Shown here one piece after another: positions 33,850-41,687 of a stretch of DNA of 64,000 nucleotides. Source of the DNA: Bacteroidales bacterium. Its GTDB lineage: Bacteria; Bacteroidota; Bacteroidia; Bacteroidales; UBA932. Both the position numbers and the translations under genes were made by a program. Numbering within the stretch: position 1 is the stretch's first letter; each line of letters opens with the position of its first letter. The stretch covers positions 1 to 64,000 of the forward strand of contig JAGCCX010000024.1 of NCBI GenBank assembly GCA_017651465.1. Direction: 5' to 3'. The notes under the pieces were generated by a model. The model saw only the letters and a list, made by a program, of their open reading frames with translations. It searched no databases and was not told where the DNA came from.

Positions 33850-34895
33850 AAGTGCTCCTTGCAGTCAGCGGCGGTGTAGATTCGATGTATATGCTGCACA
33901 GAGCCCCCGAGCTGTTTCCGGGGGCTTCTTTTGCTGCCGCGCACTGCAATTTTGCGCTTCGGGGAGAGGAGTCCGACGGAGACGAGGCCTTTGTGCGTGA
34001 GGTGTGCTCCGGGCTCGGGGTGGAATGCTACGTAAAGCGTTTCGACACTCTGGGATACGCCGGCGAGCATGGGGTTTCGGTCGAGATGGCGGCAAGGGAG
34101 CTGCGTTATGACTGGTTCGGCGAGCTGATTGCCGAGTATGGCTTTGACGCCCTTGCCACGGCGCATAATGCCAACGACAATGCCGAGACTTTGATTCTCA
34201 ATCTGCTCAGGGGCTCCGGTACCAAGGGACTCCGGGGCATTCCAGGAGAGCCTGCTGCGGGGTTCCTTCCTGAAACTTCCGCTTCGCTCCATCCCTCCCA
34301 CTGCGCTTCGCTTGCGGGCCCCTCCCGTTCACGCAGTCACGGGCGGCTACGGTTTCCGAAAGGAACCCCGCAGCATCCCCCTCTAATCATCAGGCCTTTG
34401 CTGGGAGTGGGACGGGAAGAAATCAAGAAGTGGATGCAGCAGCGGGGCCTCGGCTGGCGCGAAGACAGCACCAACGCCCTCAACGACGCCCGCAGGAACA
34501 TTATCCGTAACGAGGTCTTCCCCATCTTCGGCCGCATCAACCCCTCTTTTGTGCGCACGCTCGGCGAAGATATGGAGCGCATCCGCCAAACGGACGACAT
34601 TGCCGACGAATACTTCAGGGAAGCGGCCCGAAACATAGTAAAAGAAAAAGGCGACGCGCTGGAAATCAGCGTATCGCCCCTATTGGAACTTAAGCACTGG
34701 CGCTATGTCCTCTGGCGTATCCTGGAAGACTGCTCCTTCAGCGCGCCCACCTTCGGCAAGCTCTGCGAGTTGCTGGAGCGCTACCGCACCGAGCCTCTGG
34801 GCACCGTAACCCTCAGCGGCAAGACCTTCCAGTCGCCATCGTTCGTGCTCCGCGCCCGCAGGAAGACCCTTGTTCTGCTCCCCCGCCAGCTCTGA
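33846..34895 (+). CDS. tilS: tRNA(Ile)-lysidine synthase with an in-frame repeat insertion
   Basis: A 349-residue PP-loop ATPase that adds lysine to the wobble C of tRNA-Ile(CAU). The P-loop SGGVDS is at 8-13; HCNFALRGEESDGD and ATAHNANDNAET are typical. After GLRGIP the family normally goes directly into the IIRPLLG block; here about 40 residues of Ser/Pro/Arg-rich sequence intervene, encoded by a palindrome-ended DNA element at 34254-34374. The C-terminal substrate-binding part is short compared with longer TilS proteins. The protein is likely still active if the loop is solvent exposed. Confidence 0.92.
   Translation: MKVLLAVSGGVDSMYMLHRAPELFPGASFAAAHCNFALRGEESDGDEAFVREVCSGLGVECYVKRFDTLGYAGEHGVSVEMAARELRYDWFGELIAEYGFDALATAHNANDNAETLILNLLRGSGTKGLRGIPGEPAAGFLPETSASLHPSHCASLAGPSRSRSHGRLRFPKGTPQHPPLIIRPLLGVGREEIKKWMQQRGLGWREDSTNALNDARRNIIRNEVFPIFGRINPSFVRTLGEDMERIRQTDDIADEYFREAARNIVKEKGDALEISVSPLLELKHWRYVLWRILEDCSFSAPTFGKLCELLERYRTEPLGTVTLSGKTFQSPSFVLRARRKTLVLLPRQL
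34254..34374. repeat. MITE/REP-like palindromic element inside tilS
   Basis: GCTGCGGGGTTCCTT at 34254-34268 is exactly repeated in inverted form at 34360-34374. The similarity continues inward with GAAAC/GTTTC. The interior has CGCTTCGC twice and GGGCCCCTCCC. The net insertion keeps the reading frame of tilS. A related interior pair occurs at about 7185-7225 (minus strand). Confidence 0.7.
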
Positions 34896-34906
34896 GCATC
34901 AGTTAT

Positions 34907-36913
34907 TTAGAGGATTCCGTACCGGCTGCCGTAATCGAGCATCTGGCCGAGGTAGTCGTCGGTATAGACTATCTGGTAATCGGTAATCACGCCGCCCTTC
35001 TGGACGGGCACGATCTCGGGATTGATGAAGCCCCCGTAAGGCTTGAGGTCAAGCGCTGCATATCGCTCCTTGACTTCACGGTGGAGGGCAGGGTCGATCT
35101 TGACGGCGTAAGTCTCCACGAGCTCCTTTCCGGCAGCATAATCGCCTTCCGACTTAATGCGCTGTATTTCAGCAAGAAGCTTTCCGAACAAAGCCCTCAG
35201 TGCGTCGTAGTCGGTAACCACGAAGTAGGTTTTGCCATCGCGGACGCGCTTCTCAATCACATCGCCCCCTTCGGCCGCGGCGCCGCGTCCCTGGATGTAG
35301 CACCACTCGGCTATGAGCTTTCGGTCCTGCATATGCGCCTCGGTGTTGGAACGGCCGAGCTCCACACGGTTGAACTGCACCATCAGGCCGTTGCGGATGA
35401 ATGAATCGTACTCAGCCTTGTAAGCCTCTGCGTCGGGCATAATGCCAAGCTCCACAAGCTTGGGATCGGCGGCATAGTACAGGCCGAACAGATCGGCCCT
35501 CGACTCTTCGAGCGCAGAAGAATACTCGCCCATAGCGGTGCTGGACACTCCCGGCAGCAGCTGCCCTGATCCATGCCCCAGGCACTCGTGCAGGTCAGTA
35601 TGGATCTCGGAGGCGTAGGAGCCGTACTTCTTGGAGCGGGCTATCTCTTCCTCGTCCCAGGCGAACTCGGTCAGCACGCTCTTGGGCTGCTCGTCGGCAG
35701 AGAAATCGTATGCGTGGGAAATATTGGCAATGGTAACGCTCTTGGAGCCGTAGTCGCGGCGGATCCAGTCGGCGTTGGGCAGATTGATGCCGATGGGGGT
35801 GGCGGGATAAGAGTCCCCCGCCAGGCACACGGCGTTGATGACCTTGGCGCTGACGCCCTTGACCTTGGACTTCTTGAAGCGGGGATCGACGGGCGAATTG
35901 TCCTCGAACCACTGGGCGTTGGCGCTCAGGATGGCAGAGCGCTCGGAGGCCTTGGCGTCTTTGATGTTGACGTGGCCCTCCCAGGAGCCCTTGCGTCCCA
36001 GAGGGTCGTTGTAATCTTCGACGAAGCCGTTCACGAAATCGACGGTTCCCAGGGTATCCTTGACCCACTCTATGTTGAACTCGTCCCATTTGCGGAGGTC
36101 GCCGGTGCGGTAATACTCGATAAGGAGCGAGAGAGCCTTCTTCTGGATATCGTTCTCGGCCACCTTGCGCGCCAGGTCAAGCTCGGCGCATATCTTTTCG
36201 ATGGCGGGGCCGTAAATGCCATCTGCCTTCCAGGGCTTCTCCACCACCTCGCCGTCTTCCTTGACCAGCTTGGTGTTAAGTCCGTAAGATATAGGACGGG
36301 GGTCGGAAGGGTCTTCGATGGAGGCGTAGTAGGCCTCGACCTCCTCACGGGTCACACCGTCGTAGAAATTGACGGACGACTGTTCCACAATGTCTCCCTC
36401 GCCCGAGGTGCACCTGCGCTGAGGACACACCGAAGGGTCGTAAGCATATTCCAGCAGGAAACCGGCCTCGTCGGAGAGACCCACAGCGTCCAGGAGTTTC
36501 TCGAAATAAGCGGCGTCGCACTCGGGGAAGAACTTGTCTTCGGCATAATGATGATGTATGCCGTTGCTGAAGAACAAACGCTTGGCGTACTCGGTAAAAG
36601 CCTCGAATTCGCTGCATTTACGGTCGCCGGCATAGTTGGTGAGTATCTCTTCGACAGCGTGGCGCAGCTGCAGGTTATAGCGGCAGTTCTGGTCCCACAG
36701 GATATCGCGGCCCCATTTGGCAGCCTCCGCAAGATGGTAGGCGTACTCTTTCTGCTGCAGGCTCAGGTCGTCCCATCCGGGCACCTGATAGCGTATCACT
36801 TTAACATCGGCAAACTGGTCCACCGTATAACGGAAATCAGCCTTCTTCTGCCCGCAAGAGCCGGTAAGCAGAGCCGCACAAACACACATTGTCATTACAA
36901 ACAGTCTTTTCAT
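34907..36913 (-). CDS. Dipeptidyl-peptidase III-like (M49) lipoprotein
   Basis: A 668-residue zinc peptidase of family M49, which removes dipeptides from peptide N-termini. It has a lipoprotein signal (LLTGSC, Cys20), the zinc motif HECLGH at 442-447 and the second ligand motif EESRAD at 469-474. Length and motif spacing fit the Bacteroidetes DPP III group. As a lipoprotein it would act in the periplasm or on the surface. Its ATG overlaps the murI stop (ATGA at 36910-36913), so it is coupled to a peptidoglycan gene. It converges on tilS. Confidence 0.92.
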   Translation of the reverse strand: MKRLFVMTMCVCAALLTGSCGQKKADFRYTVDQFADVKVIRYQVPGWDDLSLQQKEYAYHLAEAAKWGRDILWDQNCRYNLQLRHAVEEILTNYAGDRKCSEFEAFTEYAKRLFFSNGIHHHYAEDKFFPECDAAYFEKLLDAVGLSDEAGFLLEYAYDPSVCPQRRCTSGEGDIVEQSSVNFYDGVTREEVEAYYASIEDPSDPRPISYGLNTKLVKEDGEVVEKPWKADGIYGPAIEKICAELDLARKVAENDIQKKALSLLIEYYRTGDLRKWDEFNIEWVKDTLGTVDFVNGFVEDYNDPLGRKGSWEGHVNIKDAKASERSAILSANAQWFEDNSPVDPRFKKSKVKGVSAKVINAVCLAGDSYPATPIGINLPNADWIRRDYGSKSVTIANISHAYDFSADEQPKSVLTEFAWDEEEIARSKKYGSYASEIHTDLHECLGHGSGQLLPGVSSTAMGEYSSALEESRADLFGLYYAADPKLVELGIMPDAEAYKAEYDSFIRNGLMVQFNRVELGRSNTEAHMQDRKLIAEWCYIQGRGAAAEGGDVIEKRVRDGKTYFVVTDYDALRALFGKLLAEIQRIKSEGDYAAGKELVETYAVKIDPALHREVKERYAALDLKPYGGFINPEIVPVQKGGVITDYQIVYTDDYLGQMLDYGSRYGIL

Positions 36914-37656
36914 ATCAATGTAAATAGTTTTTTCAAAGTTGTGCCGCTGCCGGAGGAGCGCAGTTCCACGCCCGGATCGGGATCGGTCAGCGGGATGCCG
37001 CTCCCCTGCAGCACCTCCATCAGGCGCCGCGCCACTGCGGGAGCAGGATCGATGAATTTAACCCCCTCGGGGGCGATGCGCTGCATCAGCGGCAGCAGGA
37101 AAGGATAATGGGTGCAGCCGAGCACTACGATGTCGGCGCCCTCGTCGAGCAGCGGCTGCAGGCTGGAGCGGACCACGGACTCGGCGTGCGGACCGTCGAG
37201 TTCCAACGACTCCACCAGCTCCACGAAGCCCTTGCCAACCCTCTCGGCAATGCGCACCGCATCGGCATACTGGCCCTTGATATTAAGATACTTAGGAGCC
37301 TTGAGAGTGCCGGCGGTGGCAAGCACTCCCACCACTCCCGAGCGGGTGCCGGTGGCGGCGGGCTTGACTGCCGGTTCCATACCCACGAAAGGCACCTGGT
37401 ACTCGGAGCGCAAAGTTGAAATTGCGGCGGCGGTTGCCGTATTGCAGGCTACCACCACCGCACTCGCACCCTCGGCAAGCAGCATATCCGTTATGGCCCG
37501 GCATCGGTCGGTAACGTATTGCGCCGACTTGTCGCCATAGGGGCAATGAGCATTGTCGGAGAAGTAGATATAACGTTGCTCAGGGAGAATCTTCCGAATC
37601 TCCCTGAGAACTGATAGGCCACCTGAGCCTGAATCGAATATTCCTATAGTAGCCAT
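36910..37656 (-). CDS. murI: Glutamate racemase
   Basis: A 248-residue cytoplasmic enzyme making D-glutamate for peptidoglycan. The catalytic cysteines are C71 (VACNTAT) and C181 (LGCTHYP); DSGSGGLSV at 8-16 is the substrate-binding N-terminal motif. Normal length. It starts 3 nt after the stop of the Ser/Gly-rich protein gene and overlaps the peptidase gene downstream. Confidence 0.96.
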   Translation of the reverse strand: MATIGIFDSGSGGLSVLREIRKILPEQRYIYFSDNAHCPYGDKSAQYVTDRCRAITDMLLAEGASAVVVACNTATAAAISTLRSEYQVPFVGMEPAVKPAATGTRSGVVGVLATAGTLKAPKYLNIKGQYADAVRIAERVGKGFVELVESLELDGPHAESVVRSSLQPLLDEGADIVVLGCTHYPFLLPLMQRIAPEGVKFIDPAPAVARRLMEVLQGSGIPLTDPDPGVELRSSGSGTTLKKLFTLI

Positions 37657-37659
37657 CCG

Positions 37660-39198
37660 TTACGAGACCAACTGTCCGAGCACCTCGAAGCAGGCATCTC
37701 CTTCAGCACTGACTATCATTCGGTAGATAGTGTCGTCAACCTTGTAGTAGGTTCCGCCGCCAAGCTCTATGACCTCAAAGTCATCGGGCAGCTTGTCCAC
37801 TATGGCTCCTGCGGGAGGTACTATCACCACATACTGTCCGTCGGCGCCCTTGGTGTAGAACACTCCGTCGTTGTAGTAGTACTCGCCGCCGGCGTTGGCG
37901 TAGCTCTGCACAAGCCCGAGACTCTGGGCGAGCGAGCCGGAAGCGGCCGCCATTGAGGAGTTCATTGCGATGTTGGCGTTCTGCTGTGCGATCAGGGCGT
38001 TGTTGGCAGCAATGGTGCTGTTCTGCTCCTGGATCGTACGGGCGTTATCGTTGATAGTATTGTAGTAATACAGATTGTCGAAGTAGTAGGCGAAACGGCA
38101 GGCGGTATAGACTGCGTCGGCAAGAGGGGTGAAGACGTACCCGAAAGGAGGGCGGCACACCCAGTATCTGCCGGAGTAATACCTGTACCAGATATTGTCG
38201 TAGTAATAGTAGTCACGGCCCCAGTAGTGACGGATCTCGTAGCGGGGCAGGACAGTAATGTAGTGCCCGTAGTTATGATGTCCGTACACGTGGAAGTGGG
38301 CGGGATTGCCTCTCAGGGCAATAGGCTCGCGATGGCGGGGTGCCATATGATGGCCGGGCCTGGGATTGACGTGGATGCGTCCTGCACCGGGCGCTACTCC
38401 GGGACGATGTCCGGGAGCGGGCCTGTGGGCTGCGGGGCCACCGTTGCCGCGGGGGCTGCCGTGACCGTCGGCATAAGACCTGGTGCCGGCTGAAGGACCG
38501 CCGTAATGGCCGCCGCCGGAGGGCCTGCGGGCGCCGTCGGGCCTTACTCCGCCGGGAGCCGCACCACCCTGGTGCGAACTGCCGCCGGGACGTACGCCGG
38601 AGTGGCTGCCGCCGGAATGCGAACCCTCAGAAGGCACGCGGGCGCCACGATTCTGGATGTCACCTCCTGAAGGTGCACCCGAAGGACGGTTGCCGCTCAC
38701 GCGTGCTCCGCCGTAGGCAGGGGCGCTGCCCATTGAGCGGGGCGCCGAAGAGCTGCTGCTCACGTGCCCGCCGGACGGACGGGATGCCGAAGAGGCAGAA
38801 CCGCCGTGGTTGACGCGTGCGCCGCCGTAAGAAGGAGCGCTGCCCATCGAACGGGGTGCCGAAGAACTGCTGCTCACGTGTCCGCCGGAGGGACGGCTCG
38901 CACTGCCGGATGAACGGCTGTAGCTGGAACCGCCGCTTACGTGGGCACCCGAGGAGCGGGTGCTTGGCGAAGCTGAAATACCCGATGAGCGGTGCGACGA
39001 AGAGGAAGAACCTCCGCTGAACGAACCGCTGCTACGGCTTGGGCTGCTGTGAGAAGAATATGAAGATCCGCTATGATGGGAACTTGTTGATGGACCGGCA
39101 CCGCTGCGCCGGGACTGGCCACAAACCTGGGCACTGGGAAGGAAAGCTAAGATGGCGGCTGCCGTCATCAAGGCTGCAAATCTTGTCAAGTGTTTCAT
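37660..39198 (-). CDS. Secreted Ser/Gly-rich protein with DUF6515-like C-terminus
   Basis: A 512-residue exported protein (signal to about 27). Residues of about 30-290 are Ser, Gly, Pro, Arg and His rich, with a 38-residue unit (SASRPSGGHVSSSSSAPRSM...) present twice in tandem, seen in DNA as a 114-bp repeat around 38700-38880. Then comes a Tyr-rich segment (RDYYYYDNIWYRYYSGRYW), an Asn/Ala coiled-coil-like part and a C-terminal region (YYYNDGVFYTKGADGQYVVIVPPAGA) resembling DUF6515. Possibly an envelope structural protein. Function unknown. Confidence 0.75.
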   Translation of the reverse strand: MKHLTRFAALMTAAAILAFLPSAQVCGQSRRSGAGPSTSSHHSGSSYSSHSSPSRSSGSFSGGSSSSSHRSSGISASPSTRSSGAHVSGGSSYSRSSGSASRPSGGHVSSSSSAPRSMGSAPSYGGARVNHGGSASSASRPSGGHVSSSSSAPRSMGSAPAYGGARVSGNRPSGAPSGGDIQNRGARVPSEGSHSGGSHSGVRPGGSSHQGGAAPGGVRPDGARRPSGGGHYGGPSAGTRSYADGHGSPRGNGGPAAHRPAPGHRPGVAPGAGRIHVNPRPGHHMAPRHREPIALRGNPAHFHVYGHHNYGHYITVLPRYEIRHYWGRDYYYYDNIWYRYYSGRYWVCRPPFGYVFTPLADAVYTACRFAYYFDNLYYYNTINDNARTIQEQNSTIAANNALIAQQNANIAMNSSMAAASGSLAQSLGLVQSYANAGGEYYYNDGVFYTKGADGQYVVIVPPAGAIVDKLPDDFEVIELGGGTYYKVDDTIYRMIVSAEGDACFEVLGQLVS

Positions 39199-39210
39199 AA
39201 GGCAGTGGTA

Positions 39211-40464
39211 TTAATTGTAAATCCAATACTTTTGTGCCAAGGATCTGAAGGCGGGGATGTCGTCGTTCCAGTACGGAAGGATATCCTGGACCTTAAATCG
39301 CTTGCTGAATTCCTTACTGACAAAATCCGTTCCACAAACTTTGTTGAACATAGAAATTCTGCCTTCGGAGAGAGTAAATGGATTCTTTTTGTACAATTCA
39401 TACACCGCCTGCATAACGTAGAACTGCACCAGAGTAAGGGGAGCTATGTTATAATCAGTAAAATAATATTGTACTCCGTGGATAAGTTTTTTAGCACTGC
39501 TACCATAGAAGGGAGTATAGTGCACGGTGCGCCAGGCCACCCCGGGCACATTGTAACTGTCGAGCCTCTCCTTGAGGGCGTCGGCGTCGATCCACTCGGC
39601 AGCGAACGCATCGAAGGGTATGGTGTACCCGATCCCGATGTTGAGATAGTTGTTGAATTCGCCCACAAGACCCGCGCAAGGATAGCATATCGCACTGCGC
39701 GGATAAGGAATGTTGGGCGAGGGCATCACCCAGGGCAGGCCGGTCTGCTCGTAGGTCATACAGCGCTTCCAGCCCTCCATAGGCACCACGGTGAGTTTGC
39801 ACTTGAGGTGGGGCTGGTCGCCCTTCTGCCCGCAATTGAGCCCCTCTTCGTTGATGAGGGTTGCGAGCTCGCCCACGGTAAGGCCGTAGATGTACGGAAT
39901 GCGGTACTGGCTGACGTAGGAGTAGAAGCCCTTGCGCACCACGTTGCCCTCCATCTTCAGGCCGCCCAGGGGGTTGGGGCGGTCGAGCACCATCACGGGT
40001 ATCTTCAGCTCGGCACAGGTGCGCATCGTGAGCCCGAGGCAGCTGATGAAAGTGTAAGAGCGGGAACCCACGTCCTGGATATCATACACCAGGATATCTA
40101 TGCCCTTGAGCATTTCGGGAGTGGCCTGCCTCGTGGCTCCGTAGAGCGAATGTACGGGAAGGCCCGTGGCCTCGTCTTTGCCCGACTCAACCTTGCCTCC
40201 GGCCCATATATCGCCCCTCACACCGTGCTCCGGCGCGTACAGGGCCACCAGGTTCACGTTCTCGCGCAGTATATCGATGGTGGAGCGGAGCTGCCGGTCA
40301 ACCCCGCTCGGGTTGGTCAGCAGGCCCACTCTCTTGCCCTTCAGGCCTTCGAAGCCCCGGTCGCGGAGCACTTCTATACCCGGCTTGACCTGGCCGAATG
40401 CGGTAAGGCTCAAGGCAAGCGCCGCCGTACAAAGAAAGTAACGAAGAATGTTGCGAGACAGCAT
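39211..40464 (-). CDS. namZ: Exo-beta-N-acetylmuramidase NamZ-like (GH171, formerly DUF1343)
   Basis: A 417-residue exported protein (signal ...LALSLTAFGQ) that matches DUF1343 throughout: RVGLLTNPSGVD, LVALYAPEHGVRGD, VYDIQDVGSRSYT, VLDRPNPLGG, LPWVMPSPNIP. The family founder NamZ releases MurNAc from the non-reducing end of peptidoglycan fragments. The ATG at 40464 starts the signal peptide; the longer frame to 40980 is antisense-like noise over the permease gene. It overlaps the permease gene by 55 nt. With the AmpG-like permease it suggests wall recycling. Confidence 0.9.
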   Translation of the reverse strand: MLSRNILRYFLCTAALALSLTAFGQVKPGIEVLRDRGFEGLKGKRVGLLTNPSGVDRQLRSTIDILRENVNLVALYAPEHGVRGDIWAGGKVESGKDEATGLPVHSLYGATRQATPEMLKGIDILVYDIQDVGSRSYTFISCLGLTMRTCAELKIPVMVLDRPNPLGGLKMEGNVVRKGFYSYVSQYRIPYIYGLTVGELATLINEEGLNCGQKGDQPHLKCKLTVVPMEGWKRCMTYEQTGLPWVMPSPNIPYPRSAICYPCAGLVGEFNNYLNIGIGYTIPFDAFAAEWIDADALKERLDSYNVPGVAWRTVHYTPFYGSSAKKLIHGVQYYFTDYNIAPLTLVQFYVMQAVYELYKKNPFTLSEGRISMFNKVCGTDFVSKEFSKRFKVQDILPYWNDDIPAFRSLAQKYWIYN

Positions 40465-41687
40465 AGCATTACAAGTATAAAAAATCCAACATACCCAAGC
40501 GCTTCTTGCAAGTATCCGGCCACAAGTCCGGGAAGCATCATCGAAAGGGCCATAAACGCGGTGCAGATGGCGTAGTGGGACGTCTTGAGCGGCCCCTCCG
40601 AGAAGTGCATCATATAGAGCATATATGCCGAAAAACCGAAGCCGTAGCCGAACTGGTCGAGCACCACGCAGGAGCCCACGACCCATATATTCGAGGGTTG
40701 GAATATGCTCATAAACAAATACACCGAGCACGGAAGGGCGAGCGATAGGGCCATAGGCCAGATGCAGCGTCTGAGTCCGCTGCGAGCCGCGGCAAGCCCG
40801 CCGAGTATGCCTCCGGCAAGCAAGGCTATTACGCCGAAGGTGCCGTACACGAGGCCGAAAGTGTCGGTGCCGAGCCCCAGGCCGCCGGCCTCTACCGGAT
40901 CTTTGAAGAAGGGGAAGAGCATCTTGACCGAAAAAGCCTCGGGAAGGCGGTACAGGAGCATAAACGCTATTGCCAGCCATACTCCCTTCTTACGGAAGAA
41001 CGAGCTGAAGGCGGCCCCGAATTCGCGGGCCACGTCGGAGGCGCTGCGCACCGTGGCGGCGCTGTGGTCCTCGGCCGGGCGAGGGAGGATAAAAGTGTGA
41101 TACAGGGCCATCAGGAGCAGCAGGCCGGCCGATACCAGCATAGTTACCGACCAGGCCGCCGGAATGTCCCCCATACGCTTTTCGAGCAAGCCGGCAAGCA
41201 CCACCAGCACTCCCTGCCCGAACACCATTGCAATGCGGTAGAAAGTGCTCCTGATGCCCACGAATGCCGACTGGCGGCGCTCATCGAGGGCAATCATATA
41301 GAAGCCGTCGGCCGCTATGTCGTGGGTCGCCGATGCAAAAGCGGCTATGATGAACAGCACCAGGGTGAGCGTAAAGGTGGTGAGCCGCACCGAGAAAGCC
41401 ACAAGGGCTATGGCGGCGAGCATTATGAACTGCATTGTAACTATCCACCAGCGCTTGCTCCGGAATATGTCAACGAAGGGGCTCCACAAAGGCTTCACCA
41501 CCCAGGGAATGCTTATGAGGCTGGTGAGCAGGGCCAGGGTACCGTTGTCCATACCCATATCCTTGAACATTATCAACGATATGGTGTTGACTATGAAATA
41601 AGGGATTCCCTCCACAAAGTAGAGGGTGGGAATCCACAGCCAGGGGGTTTTGCTAACTGATTTCTGCACCGCGGTAATAGTATTCAA
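40410..41687 (-). CDS. AmpG-like MFS permease
   Basis: A 425-residue inner-membrane protein with about twelve helices. The N-terminus (PTLYFVEGIPYFIVNTISLIMFKDMG) and loop DIFRSKRWW are like the AmpG muropeptide permeases. It lies between a SpoIID-domain protein and NamZ, so import of muropeptides or amino sugars from peptidoglycan is the likely role; the exact cargo is not readable. It overlaps both neighbours (35 nt and 55 nt), showing tight translational linkage. Confidence 0.85.
   Translation of the reverse strand: MNTITAVQKSVSKTPWLWIPTLYFVEGIPYFIVNTISLIMFKDMGMDNGTLALLTSLISIPWVVKPLWSPFVDIFRSKRWWIVTMQFIMLAAIALVAFSVRLTTFTLTLVLFIIAAFASATHDIAADGFYMIALDERRQSAFVGIRSTFYRIAMVFGQGVLVVLAGLLEKRMGDIPAAWSVTMLVSAGLLLLMALYHTFILPRPAEDHSAATVRSASDVAREFGAAFSSFFRKKGVWLAIAFMLLYRLPEAFSVKMLFPFFKDPVEAGGLGLGTDTFGLVYGTFGVIALLAGGILGGLAAARSGLRRCIWPMALSLALPCSVYLFMSIFQPSNIWVVGSCVVLDQFGYGFGFSAYMLYMMHFSEGPLKTSHYAICTAFMALSMMLPGLVAGYLQEALGYVGFFILVMLCCLATFFVTFFVRRRLP

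Noticed and set aside
35573..37108. 511-codon plus-strand frame opposite the DPP III-like gene
   Set aside because: Antisense of a gene with an intact zinc motif.
40465..40980. Upstream extension of NamZ to 589 residues
   Set aside because: The extension lies wholly within the AmpG-like gene, lacks family similarity and would bury the signal peptide.
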